The notes under the pieces are model-generated. The model did no database searches. It worked only from the letters and a program-made list of their open reading frames with translations, and was not told where the DNA came from. Made by a program: the position numbers and the translations under genes. This document shows, one piece after another, positions 47,074-55,376 of a stretch of 64,000 bases of DNA (its first letter is position 1; each line of letters begins with the position of its first letter). Where the stretch lies: NCBI GenBank assembly GCA_964344935.1, contig CAYFPL010000014.1, positions 1 to 64,000 on the forward strand, in the 5' to 3' direction. This DNA is from GCA-2731375 sp964344935 (lineage in GTDB: Bacteria > Pseudomonadota > Alphaproteobacteria > GCA-2731375).

Positions 47074-47214
47074 CAGTTGATGATTATTGGCGTCAAACAG
47101 CAGCGTTTGATGTCGCGATTTGGACACTTCCAACCGCGCCTGAAATAGTCATAAGATTTCCAGGCAATAGGCTCTGCCCGAAGTTCGGCAGCAAAGACAT
47201 GGGGGTGTTGAGGA

Positions 47215-48738
47215 ATGGCCAGACGCTCAGGCGGCCGCGCGGGGCGCCGGGAAAGCCGGGCCGGCCGGACGGCTGTCGCGGCACCTTACATTACCCGCGC
47301 CCTTCCTTGCCTTGATGTTCTAAGTGAAGAGGGCCTGAGCCTAATCGAAGGCAATGCCGATAGCCTTTTGCAGGAGATCGGGATCGCGTTTCGCGACGAC
47401 GCGGAGATCCTTGAGCTTTGGCGCAACGCCGGGGCGGATGTGGACGGCGAACGGGTACGCTTTCCCAAGGGTTTGTTGCGGGATTTGATCGCAACCGCGC
47501 CGGCACAATTCACCCAACACGCCCGCAACCCGGCCCGCAGCGTGGAGATTGGCGGTAACCATACGGTTTTTGCCCCGGTTTATGGCCCACCCTTTGTGCG
47601 TGATCTAGACGGCGGACGTCGCTATGGCACCATTGAGGACTTCCGCAATTTCGTGAAGCTGGCCTACCAATCGCCCCATTTGCACCATTCCGGCGGGACA
47701 GTTTGCGAACCGGTGGATCTGCCGGTGAATAAGCGGCATCTCGATATGGTCTATAGCCACATAGAGCTGTCGGACAAACCCTTCATGGGGTCGGTTACGG
47801 CGCCGGCGCGGGCTCAGGACAGCGTCGACATGGCGAAATTAGTATTCGGCGAGGCGTTCGTGGAAGAGAACGTGGTGTTGGTCAATCTGATCAACGCCAA
47901 CTCGCCATTGTTATTCGACGGCACCATGCTAGGGGCGCTGAAGGTTTATGCCCGTCACCACCAGGCCTGCATTGTCTCGCCATTTATTCTCTCCGGCGCC
48001 ATGAGCCCGGTTACCGTCGCCGGCACACTTGCCCAACTGCTGGCGGAAGCCATGGCCGGCATCGCACTGACACAAGTCATCCGGCCCGGCGTACCCGTGA
48101 TCTTCGGCGCTTTCGTGTCCTCCATCTCGATGCAGACCGGGGCGCCCACCTTCGGGACACCGGAATCCAATCTGTTGTTGCTGGGGGCGGCCCAGCTTGC
48201 CCGCCGTTTGAACCTGCCGTTCCGGTCGGGTGGTGCGCTTTGCGCCTCGAAAATCACCGACGCCCAGGCAGCCTATGAAAGCGCCAATAACCTGCAGGCA
48301 ACCATGAACGGCGGCGTCAATTTCGTTCTTCATGGCGCGGGCTGGCTGGAAGGCGGGCTTTGCTCCTCATACGAGAAATTCGTCATGGATTGCGACCAAC
48401 TGGGCATGCTGGCCGTCTATGGCAAGGGCGTCGACTTGAGCGAAAATGGACAGGCCATGGATGCCATTCACGAGGTCGGCCCCGGCGGCCATTTCCTTGG
48501 TTGCGCCCATACCCAACGGAACTTCGAACAAGCCTTCTACCGCTCCGAAATCGCCGACAACAATTCGGTGGAACAATGGGAGATCGACGGCAGCCTGGAT
48601 GCCACAGCGCGCGCCAATGCCGTGTGGAAGCAAATGCTGGCAAGCTACCAGCCACCTGCCCTGGATCCTGGCATCGATGAGGCCCTGAACGCCTTCATCG
48701 CCGAAAAAAAAGCCGCCGAACCGGACTCGGCGTACTGA
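47215..48738 (+). CDS. Trimethylamine methyltransferase (MttB) family protein, non-pyrrolysine type
   Basis: The 507-residue TIM-barrel protein matches MttB superfamily length and layout: LLQEIGIAFRDDAEILELWRNAGADVDGERVRFP near the start, VFAPVYGPPFV, and GTPESNLLLLGAAQLARRLNLPFR. No in-frame TAG is present, so it is not the pyrrolysine form but the betaine/carnitine-type branch (MtgB, MtcB, MtpB, MtyB relatives). It would demethylate a quaternary amine and pass the methyl to the corrinoid protein. The basic N-terminal 25 residues are an extension. It is divergent from DUF1638/RACo. The substrate cannot be told from the sequence. Confidence 0.9.
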   Translation: MARRSGGRAGRRESRAGRTAVAAPYITRALPCLDVLSEEGLSLIEGNADSLLQEIGIAFRDDAEILELWRNAGADVDGERVRFPKGLLRDLIATAPAQFTQHARNPARSVEIGGNHTVFAPVYGPPFVRDLDGGRRYGTIEDFRNFVKLAYQSPHLHHSGGTVCEPVDLPVNKRHLDMVYSHIELSDKPFMGSVTAPARAQDSVDMAKLVFGEAFVEENVVLVNLINANSPLLFDGTMLGALKVYARHHQACIVSPFILSGAMSPVTVAGTLAQLLAEAMAGIALTQVIRPGVPVIFGAFVSSISMQTGAPTFGTPESNLLLLGAAQLARRLNLPFRSGGALCASKITDAQAAYESANNLQATMNGGVNFVLHGAGWLEGGLCSSYEKFVMDCDQLGMLAVYGKGVDLSENGQAMDAIHEVGPGGHFLGCAHTQRNFEQAFYRSEIADNNSVEQWEIDGSLDATARANAVWKQMLASYQPPALDPGIDEALNAFIAEKKAAEPDSAY

Positions 48739-48764
48739 AAATTATTGGGGCGATTGCGGGCGTT

Positions 48765-49256
48765 TCACGTGACGCGTTTGGTCAAAGTCAGGATGTTTCG
48801 CCCATCCGATCGGACGTACGCGCAGTCGTCCATGAGGGTTCTGATGAAATGGATGCCCAAGCCGCCGACTTTTCTCTCTAGCAGGTCGGGAACCGGGTTG
48901 GGGTGCGGCACCTGCAAGGGGTCGAACGGCACGCCGTCGTCTTCCACCACAACCTTTGCGCATTCACCATCAAAGGAAAGATCGATGGTGATGTGATGCT
49001 CGGCGCTGTCCGTGTAGGCGTAAGATATGATGTTGCTCAGGACTTCGTCCAAGGTGACGTTCAGATCGTTGACCATCTGCTGTGGCAGAGCATTCGCATC
49101 CCCAAAGCGTTCCACAGTGGCCGTGACGCGCGCCAGTTCACCGATATTGTTTCCAATCTGAATGTTCGCTCGAGTCATGCCGATCGCCACGTTGGTCAGA
49201 CGCGCCCGATCGCTCGCGTCGCAATTAATTTCAAGATGCCGCAGGCGTGCCGCCAT
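48765..49256 (-). CDS. RsbW-like anti-sigma factor / Ser kinase (HATPase)
   Basis: The 163 residues form a GHKL ATPase of the SpoIIAB/RsbW type: N-box TLDEVLSNIISYAY, G1 box VEDDGVPFDP and GGLGIHFIRTLMD as G2. Such kinases bind a sigma factor or phosphorylate a STAS antagonist. No STAS protein, sigma factor or PP2C phosphatase is adjacent, so it is an orphan here. ATG 49256 is used; ATG 49178 would give a shorter 137-residue form that retains the domain. It converges with the MttB-family gene. Confidence 0.86.
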   Translation of the reverse strand: MAARLRHLEINCDASDRARLTNVAIGMTRANIQIGNNIGELARVTATVERFGDANALPQQMVNDLNVTLDEVLSNIISYAYTDSAEHHITIDLSFDGECAKVVVEDDGVPFDPLQVPHPNPVPDLLERKVGGLGIHFIRTLMDDCAYVRSDGRNILTLTKRVT

Positions 49257-49342
49257 GGCAAGTCAACCTTGCCGCATGACAGCCGGTGTTTGGTGCGATA
49301 TCCGCTTCACCATGATACTGCGGCGAAGGATCGAACAAAACC

Positions 49343-50431
49343 TTACAGCTTCTTGAGACCCCGGACAGCGCGGTTCAGAATCTGTCTGGTTCGAAGCGAG
49401 ATGAGCTCTTTCCAGTCATCGCTATCGGGATAGAACAATTCGCGTATCTCAGCCTTTAATCGCCGGCCCAATTGCGAATCCAAATCGCCGCGCAAGTGCA
49501 GCCAGTTGTCTGCCCGCAGGGCACGCAGGACGTCTTGTAATGGATAGGTCCCAAACTCCACCGTAACAGCGGTGACCCGGGCATCGGGCAGCATGGAGAT
49601 CATGGCATTGTCGATCAAACCGTCGGTTCTGGCCGCGGAAGCTGTTGTTCCGTCGACCAGGGAGGTCAGGCCATGACGGTACCAATCCAATAGCCGTTGT
49701 TCGGCAGCGCTGCCGCCGGGTGCGAAATGGATTAACTCGGCGGCCCCGAAGGTGCCCAGACCGGTATGGATATCAACAAAACCAACGTCGCCTGCGCCCT
49801 TGACGAACCGCCCCACGATGTCCCTGAACACGCGGTTGGACCATGTTGGCGCCCGGCCGCCAAAGAAGATGCCGCCAGGTTCGCAATACTGTCCCCGCGA
49901 AATGATCGCCTGAGCCTCGAACGCCCCCCGGGCGGCCACGAGATCGTCCCAGGCAGCCTCGAACGCGGCCTCGCTCTCGCCGTTCCAGCGTTCGGGCAAC
50001 AGCACCGGCATCAAGGCACTGAAGTCCGGGTCGTCGGGATGGACCTTCTCATGCGCGATAAAATTGCGGTTGAGGTCGACATTGTCTTCATTAACCCGGC
50101 GCAACCAAGCGAAGCCGTACGGGTTGATGGCGTGGATTAGGACAGCACGCACCTCTTTGCCAAGGGCCTGGTGCCCACCCGACCGCATCCACCCAACCAA
50201 GGCACCAGAGCCGCAAAAACCTTCAATCCCATGGGTACCGCAATTGGCGACCAGGACATTCTCGGCGGCGGGGTTGCCGATCAACGCCACGTCCGTGGTC
50301 AAAGCTTCGCCTTCCGGACTCTGGCCGTCATTCTCGAACGTTACCAGTTCGGCACCGGCGCTCTCCGCCGCTTCGCGGAATTTCAGCCGGGCCGAAACGT
50401 AGTCGTCGGCGAAATAGTTGTGGCAGTCCAT
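49343..50431 (-). CDS. DUF2817 / M14-like zinc carboxypeptidase-aspartoacylase
   Basis: Zinc ligands follow the M14 pattern: H67-x-x-E70 in GTHGIEG, then His in VDIHTGLG, with catalytic Glu likely in TVEFGTYPL. NRNF and the IHAINPYGFAW segment are typical of the DUF2817/succinylglutamate desuccinylase group. These enzymes cleave amide bonds of N-acylated amino acids or peptides. It has 362 residues. It starts 12 bp after the alpha/beta hydrolase stop (ATG 50431 preferred to TTG 50437), so both form one unit, perhaps processing the imported compound. Confidence 0.82.
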   Translation of the reverse strand: MDCHNYFADDYVSARLKFREAAESAGAELVTFENDGQSPEGEALTTDVALIGNPAAENVLVANCGTHGIEGFCGSGALVGWMRSGGHQALGKEVRAVLIHAINPYGFAWLRRVNEDNVDLNRNFIAHEKVHPDDPDFSALMPVLLPERWNGESEAAFEAAWDDLVAARGAFEAQAIISRGQYCEPGGIFFGGRAPTWSNRVFRDIVGRFVKGAGDVGFVDIHTGLGTFGAAELIHFAPGGSAAEQRLLDWYRHGLTSLVDGTTASAARTDGLIDNAMISMLPDARVTAVTVEFGTYPLQDVLRALRADNWLHLRGDLDSQLGRRLKAEIRELFYPDSDDWKELISLRTRQILNRAVRGLKKL

Positions 50432-50443
50432 GGCCAATGCTGA

Positions 50444-51274
50444 TCAGTTTGCCGTGACGTCAGCGAGAAAGCGTTCGAATATGGGGTCGAACAGCGAAGG
50501 CGCCTCCCAAAACGGCGCATGGCCGATAGCATCGAGTATGTGGATCTTATTTTCCCAAAGATTGGCGTAGTTCACTTCGCTCAGGTATTCGTTATTGACG
50601 AAAGGTTCGCCGCCGCCATTGACAATTGCCAGCGGCGTGGCGCTGCGCTCCACAATGGCCCGCTGGTCCTCGCCGACGCCACCCAGAAAGGCCGCAATCA
50701 TCATGGCGCGGGCCCGACCGTCGGTACGTTTCACAGCTTGCAAAAGGAAATCCTCGAATGGGGCGTTCACGCCGCAAGTCGCATGGGCGTAGATATCCGC
50801 CTCGGCCTCGCTGAACACTTCCTGCCCGGCCAGCCCCATATGTTCCGAGGGCAGAAATCCCTTGCCCATCTCCTCCTCGCCTTGGCCGATGGGCGGCGTG
50901 CCGCTGATCATCAGAGCAGCGACAGAGTCGTAGCGGCCCATCATATCGATGCCGATATGCCCTCCCAAAGACCAGCCTAGGACCACCGCCGAAGGGATTC
51001 CAAGACCCTGCAGCACTTCGCTCGCCGTATCGGCATAACCTGGCATGCAGTAGGTCTTTTCCGGGTCTCGGGCGTCGCTGGATTCGCCATGCCCTGGCAG
51101 ATCCATGGCAACCATGCGGTAGCGCCGGCCCAAATGCCCCTGCAATTGATTGCGGAATACCTCCTTGCAGGATGAATTGCCGTGGATCAGCAGCACAGCG
51201 GGGCCGGTGCCTTCACTGACTGTCACCGCAATATCGGCATGGCTGGTGTCTATGATTTTGTTCTCGGTGGCCAT
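50444..51274 (-). CDS. Alpha/beta-hydrolase fold enzyme
   Basis: The 276-residue protein has LLIHGNSSCKEV (oxyanion-hole region), DLPGHGESS, nucleophile S102 in GWSLGG and final His in GHAPFWE. An acid residue was not pinned. It is a soluble esterase, lactonase or C-C hydrolase. The start at 51274 (MATENK) follows CGGGAGACGG; an upstream in-frame ATG at 51328 adds 18 unconserved residues and would overlap the divergent AraC gene. It is 53 bp from that gene's start, suggesting its control by the AraC regulator. Confidence 0.88.
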   Translation of the reverse strand: MATENKIIDTSHADIAVTVSEGTGPAVLLIHGNSSCKEVFRNQLQGHLGRRYRMVAMDLPGHGESSDARDPEKTYCMPGYADTASEVLQGLGIPSAVVLGWSLGGHIGIDMMGRYDSVAALMISGTPPIGQGEEEMGKGFLPSEHMGLAGQEVFSEAEADIYAHATCGVNAPFEDFLLQAVKRTDGRARAMMIAAFLGGVGEDQRAIVERSATPLAIVNGGGEPFVNNEYLSEVNYANLWENKIHILDAIGHAPFWEAPSLFDPIFERFLADVTAN

Positions 51275-51326
51275 GATACCCGTCTCCCGACAGCGCTGTT
51301 TGAGGAATTGGCATTGTCTAGATATC

Positions 51327-52469
51327 ATGGCTTTCTCGGCAATGATTTTGCACAGCGCAGGATTTGCTTTGAAAGACGACGAAACTCACGATTCCCGGTC
51401 CGTTTCGGACGGCCCGGATTTGGTCATGCCCGACGGTCCAGGATTGACTATGGACGGCAAGATCGACGAGATGCGCGTCGATTTCGATGGACAACTGGGC
51501 GTCGACGAACTGGGACCGGGCGCCGTGACATTGAGGTTCGCGCCTGGCGAGCCCGGCAACGCCGGCTTCACGGAATATTGCCGGCTATCGGACGATTTCC
51601 GTGTCATCGCCATACATGGCGTGCTGTATGGCCCGGCCATGGACAAGCTGTGCGGCGAGGACTGGATTAAATTTCATTTCCGGGTGACGGGACATGGCGC
51701 CTTTCTTTTTGGGTCCGATTCCCTGGTCGACTTGAACGCGCCGCTTTGTACAATCCGCTTGCAGCCCCGCGGCTTGGACGAAGGTCATTGGTACGGAGAC
51801 GAAGAGGAACGGCAATGGGTGACCATCTATTGCCGGCGCAACATCCTTATCGATGAGTTGCGGTTGAGTCCGAAGGACTTTCCAGGCTCGCTGCGCCGGT
51901 TTCTAGAAGGTGGCGCGGCCGAACCCTTCTTTACCGCCCTGACCCTGACGCCGCAGATGCGCCGCATCGTTGTCGATATTACCACCTCACCCTGTACCGG
52001 TGCCCTGCGCCATACCTTGCTGCGGGCCATGGCAGTGGAACTGATCTGCCTGACCGTTCACGCCATGGGCCGGACCAGTGGCCAGGCGGCGGGCGAGTCG
52101 GGACTTAAACCGTCGGACGTGAAGCGGCTCTATGAAGCCCGTGATATTTTGGAGGCGGATCTGGCCAATCCGCCCTCGGTACCGGAACTGGCGGCCGAGG
52201 TAGGGATAAACCGGACCAAGTTGCGGGCCGGTTTCAAGCAGCTGTTCGGCACCACAATATTCGAATTCTGCAAGGAACAACGGTTGGACAAGGCCTGGAC
52301 GCTGTTGGAGATCGACGGCATGAGCATCGGTCAGGTGGCCGAGGCCACGGGCTATGAATACGACGCCAATTTTTCCACGGCCTTTAAGAAGCATTTCGGT
52401 ATCCTGCCGAAAGACGTGCGCAAGGCATCGAAAGTTTCGCCTGCAAAGAAATCCGTGCGGTCTGCATAA
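51327..52469 (+). CDS. AraC-family transcriptional regulator
   Basis: The C-terminal ~110 residues are an AraC double helix-turn-helix: VPELAAEVGINRTKLRAGFKQ and SIGQVAEATGYEYDANFSTAFKKHFG. The N-terminal ~260 residues form an unassigned sensory domain. The open frame runs back to 51150 but only through the divergent hydrolase gene, so ATG 51327 or 51342 is more probable. The gene lies between the hydrolase unit (-) and the Liv importer (+), likely controlling one or both in response to the imported substrate. Confidence 0.82.
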   Translation: MAFSAMILHSAGFALKDDETHDSRSVSDGPDLVMPDGPGLTMDGKIDEMRVDFDGQLGVDELGPGAVTLRFAPGEPGNAGFTEYCRLSDDFRVIAIHGVLYGPAMDKLCGEDWIKFHFRVTGHGAFLFGSDSLVDLNAPLCTIRLQPRGLDEGHWYGDEEERQWVTIYCRRNILIDELRLSPKDFPGSLRRFLEGGAAEPFFTALTLTPQMRRIVVDITTSPCTGALRHTLLRAMAVELICLTVHAMGRTSGQAAGESGLKPSDVKRLYEARDILEADLANPPSVPELAAEVGINRTKLRAGFKQLFGTTIFEFCKEQRLDKAWTLLEIDGMSIGQVAEATGYEYDANFSTAFKKHFGILPKDVRKASKVSPAKKSVRSA

Positions 52470-52512
52470 TCCTTTTGCCGCCGGACTGGTTAGGCTCTGA
52501 TTTCCATATTTG

Positions 52513-52553
52513 CATCCTGCGGGATGGAAGCATGAGCAAGCGGGCGCAGGATG
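52513..52553. promoter_or_regulatory. Perfect 9-bp inverted repeat upstream of importer genes
   Basis: CATCCTGCG (52513-52521) and CGCAGGATG (52545-52553) are exact inverted copies with a 23-bp spacer, lying 38 bp before the binding-protein start. No T-tract follows. It may be an operator for the adjacent AraC-type regulator or an mRNA leader stem. Confidence 0.5.
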
Positions 52554-52591
52554 TCTTCACCGCCGCCTGACAATCTATTAGGGAGTCAATC

Positions 52592-53821
52592 ATGAAAATT
52601 CTGCCACCAATAGCAGCCACATTGTTGGCGGCCGGTCTATCGGTCAGCGCCGCCGCGGCTGACAAGATCGCGAAGATCGGTGTCCTGGCACCGATGACCG
52701 GGGGCGCGGCAGCCGACGGGGAAGAGACCCTGCGTGGCGTCACGATGGCGGTGGAGGAGATTAATGCCGCCGGTGGCATCAATGGCTACAAGTTCGAGGT
52801 CGTCTTGGGCGATGTGAAGGACCAGTCCTCTGCCGCCGTGGTCAGCGCCTTCGAGCGGCTGAACGGCACCAAAGGCCTGGATGCGATCCTGACCGGCTAT
52901 GCCACACAATCAAATTTCGAGATCGAATACATGGCCGAAGCCAACATGATCTACATGCTGGCTGGTAACTCGTCCCAGACCCGAGCCATGGTCTCGAAGA
53001 ATCCCGAAAAATTCAAAACCATCTGGTCCTATGCGCCGTCATTCGATGCCTATGAAACGGAACTGCTGCCTGTGGTGCAGGGCCTGGCGAAATCGGGCAA
53101 ACTGAAGCTGGCGAATAAGAAGATCGCCGTGGTCTCGTCCGACAACGCCTATTCCAAGACCATTTACGCCGGCATCAAGAAAAGCTTCGCCGCCGCGGGT
53201 TGGACGGTGACGGTGGATGAAATTGTGCCTTCGGGTGAAATCAACGACTGGCGGGCGCTGCTAACCAAAGTGCGCCAGGATCCCCCATCGGTGATCGTCA
53301 ATACCGATTGGATGCCGTCCAACGCCGCCACCTTCATGAGCCAGTTCATGGAAAAGCCTACCGACAGCCTGGTCTTCATCCAATACGGCCCTTCGGTGCC
53401 GGAATTCCTCAAGCTGACCAAGGATAAATCAACAGGCGTGGTTTATAACCTGCTGGGCGGCCCCTTGATGACACCGAAGAATCCGCGCGCCGCCGAGTTG
53501 GCGAAAAAGTACAAGGACCGTTGGGGTGTCGACAGTGGACCCTATGGCACCGGCCTCTATGAAATGGCCATGATCTATTTCGACGCGGTGCGCAAAGTGG
53601 GTAATCCGGCTAACCGCGACGCCGTCGCCAAGGCGATCAGCGAGACAGACAAACAGGTCGCCATCGGCCGGTTGAAGTTCGACCAAAAGACCCATCTGTC
53701 CATGCAGGGCAACGATTTCGTACCCATCCAGTTCTATCAAATTTGGGAAGGCAAACGGCACCTGTTCTATCCAGATGCCTATGCCACCGGCGCCTTCAAG
53801 GCTCCGCCCTGGATGAAGTAA
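52592..53821 (+). CDS. ABC transporter periplasmic binding protein, LivK-like
   Basis: A signal peptide (MKILPPIAATLLAAGLSVSA, cleavage near AAA-D) precedes a type I periplasmic binding fold starting IAKIGVLAPMTGGAA. This is 409 residues and belongs to the branched-chain amino acid/amide binding family. It feeds the LivGFHM components encoded just downstream. Family members bind amino acids, amides, urea, aromatic acids or betaine-like compounds, so the ligand is not assigned. A strong stem-loop after the stop may allow high expression relative to the membrane parts. Confidence 0.9.
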   Translation: MKILPPIAATLLAAGLSVSAAAADKIAKIGVLAPMTGGAAADGEETLRGVTMAVEEINAAGGINGYKFEVVLGDVKDQSSAAVVSAFERLNGTKGLDAILTGYATQSNFEIEYMAEANMIYMLAGNSSQTRAMVSKNPEKFKTIWSYAPSFDAYETELLPVVQGLAKSGKLKLANKKIAVVSSDNAYSKTIYAGIKKSFAAAGWTVTVDEIVPSGEINDWRALLTKVRQDPPSVIVNTDWMPSNAATFMSQFMEKPTDSLVFIQYGPSVPEFLKLTKDKSTGVVYNLLGGPLMTPKNPRAAELAKKYKDRWGVDSGPYGTGLYEMAMIYFDAVRKVGNPANRDAVAKAISETDKQVAIGRLKFDQKTHLSMQGNDFVPIQFYQIWEGKRHLFYPDAYATGAFKAPPWMK

Positions 53822-53835
53822 ACCTCGTTTCCGCA

Positions 53836-53869
53836 GCCGGCCCCCTTTACCATGCAATAGGGGGCCGGC
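53836..53869 (+). terminator. 11-bp GC-rich stem-loop after the binding-protein gene
   Basis: GCCGGCCCCCT (53836-53846) pairs perfectly with AGGGGGCCGGC (53859-53869) around a 12-base loop; only a weak CTTTT follows (about 53877). Stem-loops at this place in Liv-type operons usually attenuate or stabilise the upstream mRNA, which would raise binding-protein level over the downstream ATPases. Confidence 0.65.
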
Positions 53870-53920
53870 CAGCGGACCTTTTCGCGATCCGTCTCCAAAT
53901 CTAGCAAACCCACTCAGAGG

Positions 53921-54676
53921 ATGGCGATCGTGGCCGGTACAGATACACTTGTCGTCAACGGCGCCTGTAAATCCTTTGGTGCATTGCAGGCGGTGGCGGA
54001 CGTTTCATTTTCCGTTCGCGAACACGAGATTTTCGGCATTGCCGGGCCCAACGGTTCGGGCAAAAGCACATTGTTCAATATCATCACCGGCATCCCGTTC
54101 GGCCCTGACGCAGGCGAAGTGATATTCCGCGGCCAGGCCGTACACAAAATGCCCCCTCACCGCATCGCCCGCGCCGGCCTGGCCCGCACCTTTCAAAGGG
54201 AGACGGACTTCGAAACCCTGACGGCAATCGAAAACGTGGAACTGGCCCGTCATTTTGGCGCCCCCGGCGGCGACCCGGAGAGTGCCGGGGATATTCTGGA
54301 TTTTTGCGGCATTGCGCCGGAGCAATTCCACCGCCCGGCAGGGGAACTATCGGTATTCGACAAGAAACGCCTCATGGTGGCCTCGGCCCTGGCCATGGCG
54401 CCGACAATGCTGCTGATGGACGAACCAGCCTCAGGGCTGACCAAGCCGGAAGTGGCCGAAACGGCGAAGCTGATCGAACGGCTTAACGGACGGGGCATCA
54501 CGATCATTCTGATCGAACATGTCCTGGCGCTGTTGTTGAACGTTTCCGAACGCCTGTTGGTGCTGAACGAAGGACGGGTGCTGACCAGCGGCCTGCCCGG
54601 CGATGTCATCAAGGACGATCGCGTCATTGAAGCCTATTTGGGGAGCCAGGGACGAAATGCCGCCGCCACTGCTTGA
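53921..54676 (+). CDS. livG: ABC transporter ATP-binding protein, LivG-like
   Basis: The 251-residue nucleotide-binding domain has Walker A GPNGSGKST and Walker B TMLLMDEPASGL. The signature region reads LSVFDKKRLM where LivG proteins usually have LSYGQQRRL; the conserved Gly and Gln are absent, so ATPase cycling may be altered. The A-loop/RTFQ segment (GLARTFQRE) is normal. The gene is 99 bp after the binding-protein gene and overlaps livF by 20 bp. Confidence 0.9.
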   Translation: MAIVAGTDTLVVNGACKSFGALQAVADVSFSVREHEIFGIAGPNGSGKSTLFNIITGIPFGPDAGEVIFRGQAVHKMPPHRIARAGLARTFQRETDFETLTAIENVELARHFGAPGGDPESAGDILDFCGIAPEQFHRPAGELSVFDKKRLMVASALAMAPTMLLMDEPASGLTKPEVAETAKLIERLNGRGITIILIEHVLALLLNVSERLLVLNEGRVLTSGLPGDVIKDDRVIEAYLGSQGRNAAATA

Positions 54677-55376
54677 CATACGCCAGGTGGAAGGGGGCTA
54701 CGGCGCCACCAAGGTCCTCCACGGCATCGCCATAGAAATGGCGGAAGGACAGCGCGTCGGTCTGTTCGGGCCCAATGGCCATGGCAAGACCACCCTGTTG
54801 CGGACCATTTCGGGATTGCTGAAGCCCAGCGCGGGTGAAATTCATTTCCGCGGCCGGCGCATCGACGGCACAGCGCCCCGCCATATCGTCGAGGCGGGCA
54901 TCATCCACGTCGCCCAGGGCAACATCCTGTTTCCCGAGATGACGGTGGCGGAGAATCTCTCCCTCGGCGCCTATGCCAAGCGAGCCCGGGACGGCGCCAA
55001 GGCAAACCTCGAAAAGGTTTATGGAATCTTCCCGAAACTTGCTCAACGGCGGGGGCAGTTGTGCAAGACGCTCTCCGGCGGCGAGCGGCAAATGGTTTCC
55101 ATCGGTATCGGCGTCATGGGCAATCCGGAATTGTTGTTGTTGGACGAACCGACCCTGGGGCTGGCACCGCGCCTCAAGGAGGAGCTTTGCCAGGCGATCG
55201 AGCAGATTTCCGAAACCGGCGTGCCGCTGGTGGTGGTGGAACAGGATATCGAGTTTCTTCTCACCCTGGCTGAACAGCTCTATCTCATCAATCACGGTGA
55301 GGTCAGCCTGAATATGGGGCCCGACGACCGCATGGACCACGGCCAGATCATGGATATGTATTTCGGGGCGGCATGA
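54657..55376 (+). CDS. livF: ABC transporter ATP-binding protein, LivF-like
   Basis: The 239 residues carry Walker A GPNGHGKTT, signature LSGGERQM and Walker B LLLLDEPTLGL, all intact, unlike its partner LivG. This suggests the LivF site does most of the ATP hydrolysis in the pair (inference). ATG 54657 overlaps the livG stop by 20 bp; an earlier in-frame start lies inside livG. It overlaps the livH start by 4 bp. Confidence 0.91.
   Translation: MPPPLLDIRQVEGGYGATKVLHGIAIEMAEGQRVGLFGPNGHGKTTLLRTISGLLKPSAGEIHFRGRRIDGTAPRHIVEAGIIHVAQGNILFPEMTVAENLSLGAYAKRARDGAKANLEKVYGIFPKLAQRRGQLCKTLSGGERQMVSIGIGVMGNPELLLLDEPTLGLAPRLKEELCQAIEQISETGVPLVVVEQDIEFLLTLAEQLYLINHGEVSLNMGPDDRMDHGQIMDMYFGAA

Noticed and set aside
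47215..48738. Pyrrolysine-containing MttB
   Set aside because: The frame has no internal TAG codon, and no pyl genes are present in the window.
51150..51326. Extended start of the AraC regulator
   Set aside because: It would overlap the 5' coding part of the divergent hydrolase gene, with no domain resemblance.
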